From: Treponema sp.
GTDB taxonomy: Bacteria > Spirochaetota > Spirochaetia > Treponematales > Treponemataceae
Direction of reading: 5' to 3'
Length of the DNA stretch: 35,965 nt
Assembly (NCBI GenBank): GCA_014803985.1
Contig: JAAVAO010000009.1
Coordinates: 80,305 to 116,269, forward strand
The notes beneath the pieces were generated by a model, which saw nothing but the letters and a program-made list of their open reading frames with translations, was not told the DNA's origin and searched no databases. Below are positions 1 to 8,307 of this stretch, piece by piece; position 1 is the first letter of the stretch, and each line of letters starts with the position of its first letter. The position numbers and the translations under genes were made by a program.

Positions 1-197
1 TCGCTTTGCAGTTTCTTTTACAAAAAAAACTGCATACGGGTTGTTCATTGTTGACGCACTAGTAAATTTATAAAAAAAACTGGTTTTAACTTGCTTTGCA
101 GTTTCTTTTACAAAAAAAACTGCATACGGGTTGTTCATTGTTGACGCACTAGTAAATTTATAAAAAAACTGGTTTTAGCTTGCTTTGCAGTTTTTTA
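1..197. repeat. 90-bp tandem repeat, two copies plus a partial third
   Basis: Copy 1 covers 1-90 and copy 2 covers 91-179. They differ by a base near the start and by one A in the A-run before CTGGTTTTA. A partial third copy begins at about 180 with TGCTTTGCAG. Each copy contains a hairpin with arms GCAGTTT and AAACTGC. The array probably continues beyond the left edge of the window. I see no coding signal in it. Confidence 0.85.
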
Positions 198-200
198 CAG

Positions 201-694
201 AAGGTTTAAAACAGGCAACTGAAATTGAGTTGCCCGTTTTAATGCGAGTTTCTTCCGAAACTCGCTTATTTATTGTCATTTTCGCTTGAAACTTCTCGCT
301 ATGCGCGTGTTGCGAATGCATTTCGTTGCAAAATGACGTTTTCAGCAACTCCCGAATCTGAAGATTTGCGCGCTGCTGAAAATTAAGGAAGGTTTAAAAA
401 CAGCAACTGAAATAGCGTTGCTGTTTTTAATGGCGAGTTTTTTTCAAAAACTCGCTTATCAACCGCGATTTCTCACTTCGCTACAAAATCGCGTTTTCAG
501 CAACTCCCGAATCTGAAGATTCACTCGTTGCTGAAAATTAAGGAAGGTTTAAAAACAGCAACTGAAATAGCGTTGCTGTTTTTAATGCGAGTTTTTTCAA
601 AACTCGCTTATCAACCGCTATTTCTCACTTCGTTGCGAAATAGCATTTTCAGCAATTCAAAAGTTGAAACTTTTTTCATTGCTGCAAATTAAGG
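201..694. repeat. Array of hairpin-chain repeat units (about 150-190 bp each)
   Basis: Units start at AAGGTTTAAA at 201, 389 and 544, and a diverging fourth starts at 695. Each unit carries the same order of inverted repeats: an ACAGCAAC/GTTGCTGT-type hairpin, a GCGAGTTT/AAACTCGC hairpin (arms 244-252/257-265, 433-442/446-455 and 587-595/599-607), a third hairpin (for example GTCATTTT/AAAATGAC in unit 1 and GCTATTTC/GAAATAGC in unit 3), and a TTTTCAGCA/TGCTGAAAA hairpin with an inner stem. Arms differ between units but stay complementary. No open frame in the region looks like a protein. Confidence 0.85.
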
Positions 695-1124
695 AAGGTT
701 TAAAACAGTCAACTAAAATAGTACGCAGGGTTGCTTCGCCCCCCCCTGCTACCGAGTTTTTGCTTGCTCACAAGGATGGCAAACAAAAACTCTCGTTGCC
801 TGTTTTTAATGCGCATGTTGCGAATGCATTTAGCCAGTTTTGCCCTGCGACCGAAAATCGAAGTATAAAACTGAAAGAACATTGAATCTTCCGCCCTGTA
901 TCTTTCGCCACTGCAACTGGAAGAATGTTTTTTCTATCTTTTTTTGATTTTAAACGTTCAAGTATGCACCGCAAACTCGGTAACAATTCCGCAGAAATTG
1001 CGGATTTCATTGCAAACGACGTCCTATGCGGGGAAGAAAGCTTCAACTCTCTTCTCCGCATAAAAGTAATGAAGGAAATGCTGAAAAAAAAATGTTATTT
1101 ACTTTGAAAATCGAATCTCAACGA
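695..1124. other. Gene-free region with decayed repeat and isolated hairpins
   Basis: The fourth repeat unit decays here. A C8 tract (739-746) sits inside a GCAGGG/CCCTGC inverted repeat. A 13-bp imperfect hairpin has arms at 1025-1037 and 1050-1062 (TATGCGGGGAAGA against TCTTCTCCGCATA). Short open frames exist on both strands, but they follow the repeat pattern and lack ribosome-binding sites. The region lies 3' of the minus-strand envelope operon. No clear hairpin-plus-T-run terminator was found. Confidence 0.6.
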
Positions 1125-2042
1125 TTATTTTGCTTTGTTTATTGCTCTGGCCGCTTTATTATTTTTCTTTGTCGTAGCGCGCACTGCCATTCCCTTTTGA
1201 ATTTGAGCGTCCAAATACTTTCCTTTTGGATCGACTTTTGCGCTGGCAATTCTTCCCTTTACGTCGTAAACAACAACTTCAGCAACAAGCGTTTCGTCAA
1301 AACCAAGAGAATCTCCCGTATACGGATCAAAAATCTCATCGCCCTGCGAAAGAATTTCAACAACAAGTCCAAATTCCATATTTGTAGACGGAATTTGCAC
1401 AACATCACCCACTACATTCAAAACCATAGGTGGATACAGTTTTGTCACAATTGTATTTACGGCATGTGACGCCATTATTTTGGGCATTTTAGTTGGATCA
1501 GATATTTGTGTCGTGGTATCAAATGAAAAGAAATTGTTCTTGCTAGAAGTTGTTTTTGTTATTGGCACTTCAAACTGCTGATTTAAAACAATTTGCCCTG
1601 TTTTTACATTCGTAAATTTCACAGAAACGCCCATTTTATATCTGATAGAGCCAAACTTACCATCACGATCAGCAGAAAATTCAGTCAATTCTGACTCAAA
1701 AAGAAAATCAATTCCATCTGTATTGCCCACTGAATCCATATTTATAACAGAAAACCTGCCTGAATTCACGATTTCTTGTGAAAGAACTGCATTTAACGAA
1801 GGAACAATCGTACGTACATCAATAGGTTTTGTTGCAGGATGCGCTAACTTTCGAGGAGTGATAATTTCACCTGTTTTTGCATCTTTTACTTCTGGCTCCC
1901 AAATATCCCCCCAATATCCAGTCGCAAGAGTCCCCCTTTGGCTGACAACAAGATCCACCAAGCCGATAACAGGTTTGCTTTCCTGCGCAAAAATCGTCAT
2001 TGCCAAAAATAGAGCAATAACACCAGTAATCATTCTTTTCAT
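1125..2042 (-). CDS. Exported CsgG-like protein
   Basis: This 305-residue protein starts at an ATG preceded by GGAGGT with an 8-base spacer. A longer in-frame start 13 codons upstream has no such site. The N-terminus is a clear signal peptide (MKRM followed by a hydrophobic stretch ending in IFAQ), so the product is probably periplasmic or outer-membrane associated. The middle contains PSLNAVLSQEIVNSGRFSVI, resembling the CsgG/LpoB-type segment in which a helix is followed by GRF.V. The later strand-rich half (VVGDVVQIPST) also fits that fold. It is the last gene of the 4724-to-1125 operon, 83 bp after its neighbour. The family call is from motif resemblance only, and the substrate or partner is unknown. 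Confidence 0.65.
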   Translation of the reverse strand: MKRMITGVIALFLAMTIFAQESKPVIGLVDLVVSQRGTLATGYWGDIWEPEVKDAKTGEIITPRKLAHPATKPIDVRTIVPSLNAVLSQEIVNSGRFSVINMDSVGNTDGIDFLFESELTEFSADRDGKFGSIRYKMGVSVKFTNVKTGQIVLNQQFEVPITKTTSSKNNFFSFDTTTQISDPTKMPKIMASHAVNTIVTKLYPPMVLNVVGDVVQIPSTNMEFGLVVEILSQGDEIFDPYTGDSLGFDETLVAEVVVYDVKGRIASAKVDPKGKYLDAQIQKGMAVRATTKKNNKAARAINKAK

Positions 2043-2125
2043 TTTTTTTGACCTCCAAAATGAAAATTTTAAAAATAGCACAACGCTATCTTCAATCTAT
2101 CTCAATTTGCAATGCAAATTATAGC

Positions 2126-3343
2126 CTAGTAACCAAAACGTTTTCTCAACGCCTCTTCCCTGCTCACAGGAACAGTGTTTTTATCATTCGTATTAGCCCC
2201 TCTTTCCCGTTCTTTTGGAGGAACGTAAACTTTGTCAACATACACACTGTATCTATTACTTGAAGTATCCTTTGCTTTTTGAATGTCCTTTTTCTTCAAT
2301 TGCTTTTGAAGCTGCCGCCCCAATGAAGCGGTGTACTCATTATTGTATTTATTCTCCAAATTTTCAGTTAGCATTGTATAAACGGCAAGATCCACGACAT
2401 TAAACCCCTTTAGTCCGCGAATCCAATCCGCAGAACACGATGTATGATAAATCGCAACAGGCTTTCCTGTCTTTGTGTCCATGAGATTGAAATACGCCTG
2501 ATAAACGCCTCTTTTTATTTGCGTGATTGCCGCATAACAATAATAAGGCGCACTAACCAGCTTTCCCGCCTCTGTTATAGTGCTTTCATCATAAATACCG
2601 CTTTCACTTAACTTAATTTTATCGATAGCAGTTTTTTCAACACCTTGATCAAGCGGCATAATCCTTGAATATGAGAAAAAAGAGTTGACGAGACGACCTG
2701 GCAAAAGTTCCCGCATCCACACATCATCGCAATTTATAAGGGCAGGAGGAAGAAATGCCACCATAAATTCCTCGCTTCGAGAAACTGGAACGCCATCAGA
2801 ATCCTTCCATCCCATAGTTTTTTTGAGTTCGCTAATATTTTTCAAACTGTGAATGCCACCCAAATCATCCTCAAGCATTTTTAGAACCGCTTTATTAACA
2901 ATTGACTCGCTCCCCGCTTTGTACAAATCATCTTTTGTACCATCATCTTCGTAAGTGGCAATCGGCACTCCAGTCGTAGCATTTACAATATTAAAATAGA
3001 CGTTAAACAAACTTGAGATTTTTATCACTTTTACATAACACAAGTAACTTGCGTCTATCAGTTTTCCCGCTTCAATAATAAACTGTTCATCATAAGCAGA
3101 ATCTTCACTTTTCTTTATCTGCTCAAGAGTTGTTGACAAAGTTGCCTGATCAAATGGCACCAAATTTGAATACCGATTTATTTGGCTCATCAAGGCATTG
3201 TTCAAAACTACGGGAATCCAATTTTTTTCGTCTTTAGTGCAGTATGTAAGAATTGGATCAAAAAAAGCAATTGTCATTTCCCCATAAAAGGAACTTACAA
3301 AAATAAAAATGCTAAAAAATATAAATACTATTCTCTTTTTCAT
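2126..3343 (-). CDS. Exported protein with two CsgG-like repeats
   Basis: The product has 405 residues from the ATG one base after the stop of the preceding gene. A start five codons earlier would overlap that gene. A signal peptide (MKKRIVFIFFSIFIFVSS) is present. Two halves of about 130 residues are homologous to each other. The first contains VPFDQATLSTTLEQIKKSE and EAGKLIDASYLCYVKV. The second contains MPLDQGVEKTAIDKIKLSE and EAGKLVSAPYYCYAAI. This matches the CsgG-type layout of a sensor-like helix followed by a GK-L-A-Y strand, duplicated in tandem. The C-terminus is a charged, Lys/Arg-rich tail. Tight spacing places it in the same operon as the LPP20-like gene. The function is probably structural in the envelope, inferred only from the fold. 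Confidence 0.65.
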   Translation of the reverse strand: MKKRIVFIFFSIFIFVSSFYGEMTIAFFDPILTYCTKDEKNWIPVVLNNALMSQINRYSNLVPFDQATLSTTLEQIKKSEDSAYDEQFIIEAGKLIDASYLCYVKVIKISSLFNVYFNIVNATTGVPIATYEDDGTKDDLYKAGSESIVNKAVLKMLEDDLGGIHSLKNISELKKTMGWKDSDGVPVSRSEEFMVAFLPPALINCDDVWMRELLPGRLVNSFFSYSRIMPLDQGVEKTAIDKIKLSESGIYDESTITEAGKLVSAPYYCYAAITQIKRGVYQAYFNLMDTKTGKPVAIYHTSCSADWIRGLKGFNVVDLAVYTMLTENLENKYNNEYTASLGRQLQKQLKKKDIQKAKDTSSNRYSVYVDKVYVPPKERERGANTNDKNTVPVSREEALRKRFGY

Positions 3344-3344
3344 C

Positions 3345-4364
3345 TTATATGCTCTCATAAAATTCTTTAATAAGCGATTTTTTTAATTCTTCAGAAAGTT
3401 TTGTTTCAATGTGCTTGTGCAATGTGCTTTCTTTGAACGCCTTAAGTCGTTCAAAAGTCTTGCTATAGGAAAAGACATTTCCATCTGCACTTGAAATAAC
3501 CACAGCCATTCTCGGAGTGGCGATAAAAACCTCTCCATCAGCAACTATATTCCTTTCAATTTCAATGCGCATTAAATAGCCCGCAGTTTCGCCAAAATCT
3601 TTTAAAATAAAACCCTCATTAAGAAACAGATTTTCTACAGTTGTCTTTAAAACAGCATTGGAGTCCCCTGTGGCATAAATATTTATGGAAGAAGATTGCG
3701 CAAGTTGTGAAATCCGAGAAGAAACGCCCGCCATTTTTTCCACATCGTCTTTTGAAATCTTCACTTTGGGAGCAATCAATGAAATATACTCTGCAAGAGA
3801 AAGATATTCACTTGCAAACGAAGAGGCTTTTGCATAATACCGCATAGCAGTCATACAATCATTTTTCTCACTTTTTTGCCCAAGCATATAAAAATCTGTA
3901 AAATTCTTTTTATTCTTTTCCATTCGCTGCAAAATTAACGGCGCACAAAGTGCCCTATCTATAAATGCCGCACAATAATACAGATTTTCTCCCTCGGAAA
4001 AATAAAAGTTGTATTCCACGCCAAAAAGATTGGCATCAGATTTTACAGTAACAGTGCGATTCATAGTGTTCTTTTTGTACCATGAAGAATCATCATTAAA
4101 ATTCGCTTCAATCAGTACAGAATTTGAATTAGAAACACTTTGAATCGAAGTATTAAAGTAATTTGAAATCAAGCCTAAAGACTTCTCCTTTGCTTCATCC
4201 TCAGTTCTAGCGGACGACACATAGCCTATATATTTTTCCGAAGGATAAACCGACTTGAAATTCAAAACCCATTCAGGCGCAGTCCTTTTTGCCTTTGGAA
4301 AAACAAAAGAGCATGACACCAACAAAACAAAAAGAAACAGCACCCTATTCATTTTTTCGCTCAT
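3345..4364 (-). CDS. LPP20-family lipoprotein
   Basis: The product has 339 residues, or 335 if translation starts at the second Met at 4352, which gives a tighter signal peptide. Neither start has a strong ribosome-binding site. A hydrophobic segment ends in LLVSC, a plausible lipobox, so it is probably a lipoprotein. Just after this comes PEWVLNFKSVYPSEKYIGYVSSARTEDEAKEKS (quoted in parts: PEWV, then YIGYVSSA and EDEAKEKS), the hallmark start of the LPP20 domain. The remainder is helical, with Ala/Ser-rich stretches, and a late segment (INIYATGDSNAVLKTTVENL) resembles a second small domain. It is 9 bp downstream of the small lipoprotein gene and 1 bp upstream of the CsgG-like gene. LPP20 and CsgG-like partners also co-occur in the FlgP/FlgO/FlgT flagellar outer-membrane proteins of Vibrio. 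A link here is only a suggestion. Confidence 0.7.
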   Translation of the reverse strand: MSEKMNRVLFLFVLLVSCSFVFPKAKRTAPEWVLNFKSVYPSEKYIGYVSSARTEDEAKEKSLGLISNYFNTSIQSVSNSNSVLIEANFNDDSSWYKKNTMNRTVTVKSDANLFGVEYNFYFSEGENLYYCAAFIDRALCAPLILQRMEKNKKNFTDFYMLGQKSEKNDCMTAMRYYAKASSFASEYLSLAEYISLIAPKVKISKDDVEKMAGVSSRISQLAQSSSINIYATGDSNAVLKTTVENLFLNEGFILKDFGETAGYLMRIEIERNIVADGEVFIATPRMAVVISSADGNVFSYSKTFERLKAFKESTLHKHIETKLSEELKKSLIKEFYESI

Positions 4365-4373
4365 CAGGCAGCT

Positions 4374-4724
4374 TTAACTTCTGCAATAGGCATAGTCATC
4401 AATATACAGCCAAACATCATCGCGATCTCTTCTAATATAATAAGGCTCTCCATAGCCATTATTACCAAAGAAGAGCGTTATTCTTCCTGTGCTAACAGTT
4501 GTATCACCTTCATAAGTGCCTGAATACCCGCTCAAACCAGCACTACCTGTACATTTCCATGTTCCGTCTTCATAGAAATAAAGGGTTGAATATGTACTAC
4601 CGTCAGTTCCTTTTATCTTCCAAACAGAAACAGCGCCTTCTGCGTCATTGCTACATCCTGTAACAAATAACATTGACAATAACAATGCAGCAAAAACTGC
4701 ACCAACACTCAAAATTTTTTTCAT
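4374..4724 (-). CDS. Small lipoprotein
   Basis: This 116-residue protein has a type II signal peptide ending in the lipobox VTGC (Cys24), so the mature protein is lipid-anchored. The mature part is rich in Gly, Tyr and Thr (SGYSGTYEGDTTVSTGRITLF), suggesting a small beta structure of the kind seen in short lipoproteins that repeat an input-output motif. I do not recognise a named family. The start is set by GGAG six bases upstream. It is the first gene of the minus-strand operon and lies downstream of a consensus promoter and an operator array. Confidence 0.8.
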   Translation of the reverse strand: MKKILSVGAVFAALLLSMLFVTGCSNDAEGAVSVWKIKGTDGSTYSTLYFYEDGTWKCTGSAGLSGYSGTYEGDTTVSTGRITLFFGNNGYGEPYYIRRDRDDVWLYIDDYAYCRS

Positions 4725-4809
4725 AGTTTACTCCATATCGATAAATACAGTTTGTAGAAAAAAGAAATCAAAAAAACCTCGAGGTGAATTCAATTTTCTC
4801 AATATGAGA

Positions 4810-4838
4810 ATTATATATTTTCAAAATGAGTATGTCAA
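4810..4838 (-). promoter_or_regulatory. Sigma-70 promoter of the envelope operon
   Basis: On the minus strand a perfect TTGACA (4838-4833) and a perfect TATAAT (4815-4810) are separated by 17 bases. The transcript should start near 4803, about 80 bases before the lipoprotein ATG. Both hexamers fall in or at the 7-bp gaps between operator sites. Confidence 0.85.
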
Positions 4839-4861
4839 GTTCTCAAATTGCGAAATATACT
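4833..4861 (+). promoter_or_regulatory. Probable promoter of the XRE regulator gene
   Basis: A -10 TATACT at 4856-4861 lies between the third and fourth operator sites. A weak -35 (TGTCAA at 4833-4838, 17-base spacing) overlaps the -35 of the divergent promoter. Transcription would start near 4868. The -10 is good and the -35 is poor. Confidence 0.5.
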
Positions 4862-4902
4862 TTTTCTGTTTGAATATGTAAACTTCACAATTTGAGGATA
4901 AA

Positions 4903-5250
4903 ATGGTAATTATGACAGGAAATGACTTGCAAAAAATCTTCTCTAACAATATTTATACGGCGCGCATAAATTTAGGTTACAGCCAGATGAAGTTAGCGGA
5001 GCTTGCTGATATTTCCACAGGCTTTTTATGCGACATTGAAAGAGGTTTAAAAACGGGAACATTTGATACAATAGTAAAAATCTCAAACGCTCTTCACAAA
5101 GAACCGTATGAACTTTTTATCCCGGACGGAGAAACAAACGTAAAGTCAAGCCTTTCTTTAAAAGAAAAAAAAGATTTGCTTGCAAAGCTATCTCTGTCGC
5201 TAAAAAAAAATGTAAATTCAACCATTCAAAAGACTATAGATGAGTTTTAG
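4903..5250 (+). CDS. XRE-family transcriptional regulator
   Basis: The product has 115 residues. The start follows GAGG with a 5-base spacer. Residues about 8-70 form a helix-turn-helix of the Cro/C1 type: IYTARINLGYSQMKLAELAD is followed by the recognition helix region STGFLCDIERGLKTGTFDTI. The C-terminal 40 residues are Lys-rich and helical. No peptidase or ligand domain is present. It diverges from the four-gene envelope operon and its upstream region carries the five-dyad array, so it is probably an autorepressor that also controls the operon. The trigger for derepression is unknown. Confidence 0.9.
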   Translation: MVIMTGNDLQKIFSNNIYTARINLGYSQMKLAELADISTGFLCDIERGLKTGTFDTIVKISNALHKEPYELFIPDGETNVKSSLSLKEKKDLLAKLSLSLKKNVNSTIQKTIDEF

Positions 5251-5447
5251 CATCAGAAAAATACAACCTCAATTTATAATTTGAAAATGCATCTGTGCAA
5301 GTCGTTTTCTCCCCTCGCAGATTTTCAATGACAGATGCCGTAAGACTTACACTAACAGAACGTTGTGATTATGCATGACCGAGGATAAAGCGAGCCACTA
5401 AAAAATTGCAAAAACAAAATGCTCATTTTTTTAAGACTTCCCCTACC

Positions 5448-5476
5448 TTGCCATTTAATGAAATTCAATTTATAAT
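5448..5476 (+). promoter_or_regulatory. Sigma-70 promoter of parC
   Basis: TTGCCA (5448-5453) and TATAAT (5471-5476) are separated by 17 bases. The start of transcription is expected near 5483, giving a leader of about 30 bases. The rest of 5251-5447 shows no gene or strong structure. Confidence 0.75.
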
Positions 5477-5513
5477 ATAACATTCAAAAAAAATGCTATA
5501 GTTGGGTGGGAAT

Positions 5514-7421
5514 ATGGCGTATGTAAAAAATCTCTTTGACTCGAATTTTATTCAATATGCGAGTTATGTTATTCGCGATCGAGCAATTCCAGAAATAACA
5601 GATGGTTTAAAACCCGTTCAAAGACGAATTTTGCATACGCTTTTAGAAAAAGATGACGGACGGTTCACAAAAGTGGCAAAGGTCTGCGGAGACGTGATGA
5701 CATATCACCCGCACGGAGACGCATCCATTTACACCGCTCTTGTGAATCTTGCAAACAAAGATCTTTTTATCGACAAGCAGGGAAACTATGGAAACCTTTA
5801 CACGGGGGATGGTCCTGCCGCCCCACGATACATTGAATGCCGATTGCGCCCCATCACGCGCGATATAATTTACAATCCGAAAATAACAGAATTCGTTCCA
5901 AGTTATGACGGCAGGTCAAAAGAACCTGTTTGTTTCCGCGCAAAATTGCCTTTGGTTTTGATCACGGGGGCGGAAGGAATCGCAGTTGGAATGAGTACGC
6001 AAATTATGAGTCATAATGCACTTGAAGTAATTGAAGCGGAAAAAAAATGTCTCCGCGGCGAAGAATTCCACCTTTTTCCTGACTTTCAAACAGGCGGACT
6101 TATAGATTGCAGCGAATACAAGGATGGACTTGGAAAAATAGTTGCCCGCGCAAAAATGGATACGAGCGACGACAAAAAAATCGTCATTACCGAGTTGCCG
6201 TATGGAAGCACAACAGAAACCTTGATGGACTCAATTGAAAAGGCAGCAAGGAATGGAAAGGTAAAAATCGGCTCAATAAACGATTACACCGCCTCAAGCG
6301 TAAATATTGAAATAAAACTGCCACGCGGAGTGTATGTTAAGGATGTAGTGGACTCTCTGTATGCCTTTACAGACTGCGAAAAAACCGTATACTGCAATCT
6401 GCTTGTAATAAAGGACAATATGCCTGTCCAAATGACAGTGACCGAAGTGATAAAATATCATTCCAATCAACTCATTGGCGTTCTAAAGGACGAACTTGAA
6501 GTTGAAAAGGCAGAATTGATGGAAAAACTGCATCTTCGCACATTGGAACGCATTTTTATCGAGGAGCGAATTTACAAAAATATTGAACAAATGAAAACTG
6601 AAGAGGCGGTAAACAAAGCGGTAAAAACAGGGTTTATTCCATTCAAAGACGAACTTATTCGAGAAGTAAACAATGACGATGTGGAACACCTCTTAAAAAT
6701 CCCGATCCGCCGTATTTCTCTTTATGATATAAACAAAAATCGCAAGGAAGTACAGGCGATAAACGCACGACTAAAGGAAATTGCGCGACTTCTCAAACAT
6801 CTTGTGGAATATGCAATCAGCTATCTTGATGGAATTGAAAAAAAACTCGCCCCCTCAATGATAAAACGACGCACAACGCTTACAAATATAAAAACGGTTG
6901 ACATAAAAACGGTTGTCAAACGCGACACACCTTTAAAATATGATGAAAAAAATGGATATTTGGGAACTGGAGTTTCAGGAGTAGAACTTTTAAAAATCAC
7001 TCCATTTGATCGTATTCTCTATGTGAGAAAAAGCGGCATCTTCACGGTAACAGAAGCCCCTTCAAAAGTTTTTGTAGGACCTGAACTCCGCTATTGTAAC
7101 TATGCAGACAAGGAAACACTTTCAAAAGTCCTGTTCACTATAATTTACCGTGATCCGAAAACACAATTTGCATATATAAAGCGCTGCAAAATCACCGCAT
7201 ACATTATGAACCGAGACTACTTTTTTGCACCAGATGGAATGGAAGTGCTGCACATTGATCATCGAAAAAATTTCAAGTTTACGGTGAATTATGTTCAAAA
7301 GCCACGTATAAAAAACACGAAGGAAACGTTCAAGGCGAATGATTTTCTTGAAAAAGGTTTAAAAGCACAAGGCACACGGCTCGCCACAAAAGAAGTGCAA
7401 TCAATTGAAGCGGAAGGATAG
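5514..7421 (+). CDS. parC: DNA topoisomerase IV subunit A
   Basis: The 635-residue product starts at an ATG preceded by GGTGG. A TTG four codons upstream is in frame but less likely. It cuts and rejoins DNA in the ParC2E2 enzyme that unlinks daughter chromosomes. Visible motifs are the winged-helix segment (GLKPVQRRILHTLLEKD), YHPHGDASIY, and the active-site Tyr at about residue 106 in AAPRYIECRL. A long coiled-coil (about 330-430) and a reduced C-terminal part follow. The length is shorter than a typical 740-880-residue ParC/GyrA, as expected for the short spirochaetal form with a small or missing beta-pinwheel. parE is not adjacent. GyrA is the alternative, but the length and the lack of a GyrA box favour ParC. 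Confidence 0.85.
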   Translation: MAYVKNLFDSNFIQYASYVIRDRAIPEITDGLKPVQRRILHTLLEKDDGRFTKVAKVCGDVMTYHPHGDASIYTALVNLANKDLFIDKQGNYGNLYTGDGPAAPRYIECRLRPITRDIIYNPKITEFVPSYDGRSKEPVCFRAKLPLVLITGAEGIAVGMSTQIMSHNALEVIEAEKKCLRGEEFHLFPDFQTGGLIDCSEYKDGLGKIVARAKMDTSDDKKIVITELPYGSTTETLMDSIEKAARNGKVKIGSINDYTASSVNIEIKLPRGVYVKDVVDSLYAFTDCEKTVYCNLLVIKDNMPVQMTVTEVIKYHSNQLIGVLKDELEVEKAELMEKLHLRTLERIFIEERIYKNIEQMKTEEAVNKAVKTGFIPFKDELIREVNNDDVEHLLKIPIRRISLYDINKNRKEVQAINARLKEIARLLKHLVEYAISYLDGIEKKLAPSMIKRRTTLTNIKTVDIKTVVKRDTPLKYDEKNGYLGTGVSGVELLKITPFDRILYVRKSGIFTVTEAPSKVFVGPELRYCNYADKETLSKVLFTIIYRDPKTQFAYIKRCKITAYIMNRDYFFAPDGMEVLHIDHRKNFKFTVNYVQKPRIKNTKETFKANDFLEKGLKAQGTRLATKEVQSIEAEG

Positions 7422-7565
7422 AATATCCATCGCAAATGAATCCCTTGCGCAAAACAAAAAGGAATTTGCGTTTTGCTAAAACCAGAAAATTAAAAGTGAA
7501 GAAAAATAAACCTGCGCAGATTGTAGGTATGTGCGTCTTTGTCAATGTTCATCGATTAAAATTCG
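7422..7565. other. Intergenic region with weak hairpin
   Basis: A GCAAAAC/GTTTTGC inverted repeat (7449-7455 and 7470-7476) lies 28 bases after the parC stop. It is not followed by a T-run, so terminator function is uncertain. Nothing else is recognised before the carbonic anhydrase promoter. Confidence 0.35.
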
Positions 7566-7595
7566 TTGGACGCAATCAATAGAGTATGATATAAT
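7566..7595 (+). promoter_or_regulatory. Extended -10 promoter of the carbonic anhydrase gene
   Basis: TTGGAC (7566-7571) and TATAAT (7590-7595) are 18 bases apart, and TG at 7587-7588 gives an extended -10. The predicted transcript has a leader of about 140 bases before the start codon. That length could hold regulation, but I recognise no riboswitch class in it. Confidence 0.7.
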
Positions 7596-7740
7596 CTTTT
7601 TGTCGGAAAATTGTGTGCAATGCACCGTTTTCAAAAAGCAATGCGTGTCGTAAAAATTATTTGATGCACGCAAAAAAATTGATTACGATTTTTGCAATAC
7701 AATTTTGCCAAAATCATGAATGTTTTTTATGGAGTCAAAT

Positions 7741-8307
7741 ATGGAAAATCAAAATCTTACAGCGGCAGACGCACTCGAAAAACTCAAAGAGGGAAATAAG
7801 CGATATTTGAATTCGCTGACAAATCCTGGAAATATTTCACAAGCAATTCGTCACGAAACATGCGAAAACGGACAAAAGCCGTATGCAGTTGTCATCACGT
7901 GTTCCGATTCTCGTGTCATTCCCGAAGGAGTTTTTTCCGCAGGGATCGGTGAATTATTTGTAATTCGCGTTGCTGGAAATGTCATCGGTGCAATTCAGCT
8001 CGGAAGCGTTGAATATGCAGTGGAACATCTTGGCTCTCCTCTTGTTGTTGTAATGGGACACACGCATTGCGGTGCAGTTGGAGCGGCCATGAACAGCGAG
8101 CCGGAAGGTTTTGTCAAATCGATTACCGATGCAATTCGCAAAGCAATCGGAAACGAAAAAAACGAATTGACCGCGTGCAAGATGAACGTTAAACGAAGCG
8201 TCAACATTATAAAGACAAACCTCAAAACTCTTTCCGCAGAAGGAAAAATGACCGTAGTCGGCGCAGTGTATGACATTGACAGTGGCACGGTGGATTTTTT
8301 AGACTAA
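7741..8307 (+). CDS. Beta-class carbonic anhydrase
   Basis: This 188-residue enzyme interconverts CO2 and bicarbonate in the cytoplasm. The start at 7741 follows GGAG with six bases between. An upstream in-frame ATG at 7720 lacks a good site. Zinc ligands are Cys54 in CSDSR, and His107 and Cys110 in GHTHC. The Asp56/Arg58 catalytic dyad of the beta class is present. The segment GELFVIRVAGN is also typical. The C-terminus ends normally with VVGAVYDIDSGTVDFLD. It stands alone, with its own promoter and no transporter beside it. Confidence 0.95.
   Translation: MENQNLTAADALEKLKEGNKRYLNSLTNPGNISQAIRHETCENGQKPYAVVITCSDSRVIPEGVFSAGIGELFVIRVAGNVIGAIQLGSVEYAVEHLGSPLVVVMGHTHCGAVGAAMNSEPEGFVKSITDAIRKAIGNEKNELTACKMNVKRSVNIIKTNLKTLSAEGKMTVVGAVYDIDSGTVDFLD

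Larger units (their letters stand above)
4796..4898. promoter_or_regulatory. Five-site operator array with 22-bp spacing
   Basis: Fifteen-base dyads begin at 4796, 4818, 4840, 4862 and 4884, exactly 22 bp apart: TTCTCAATATGAGAA, TTTTCAAAATGAGTA, TTCTCAAATTGCGAA, TTTTCTGTTTGAATA and TTCACAATTTGAGGA. The consensus is TTYTCAAWWTGAGWA, and the fourth site is the most degenerate. The array spans the divergent promoters, and the last site overlaps the ribosome-binding site of the XRE gene. The likely ligand is that XRE protein, by proximity. Confidence 0.75.

Noticed and set aside
1..700. CRISPR array
   Set aside because: Units are 90-190 bp with internal hairpins and no constant short repeat separated by unique spacers, and no cas genes are near.
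201..700. Chromosomal integron attC sites
   Set aside because: There is no cassette gene between the units, no recognised core R' and R'' pair, and no integrase in the window.
664..1469. Several open frames on both strands (664-885, 768-1061, 925-1107, 1026-1469)
   Set aside because: They follow repeat hairpins or the antisense of a real gene, have odd composition and lack ribosome-binding sites.
7447..7478. Terminator of parC
   Set aside because: The hairpin is short and lacks a following T-run, so I did not call it.
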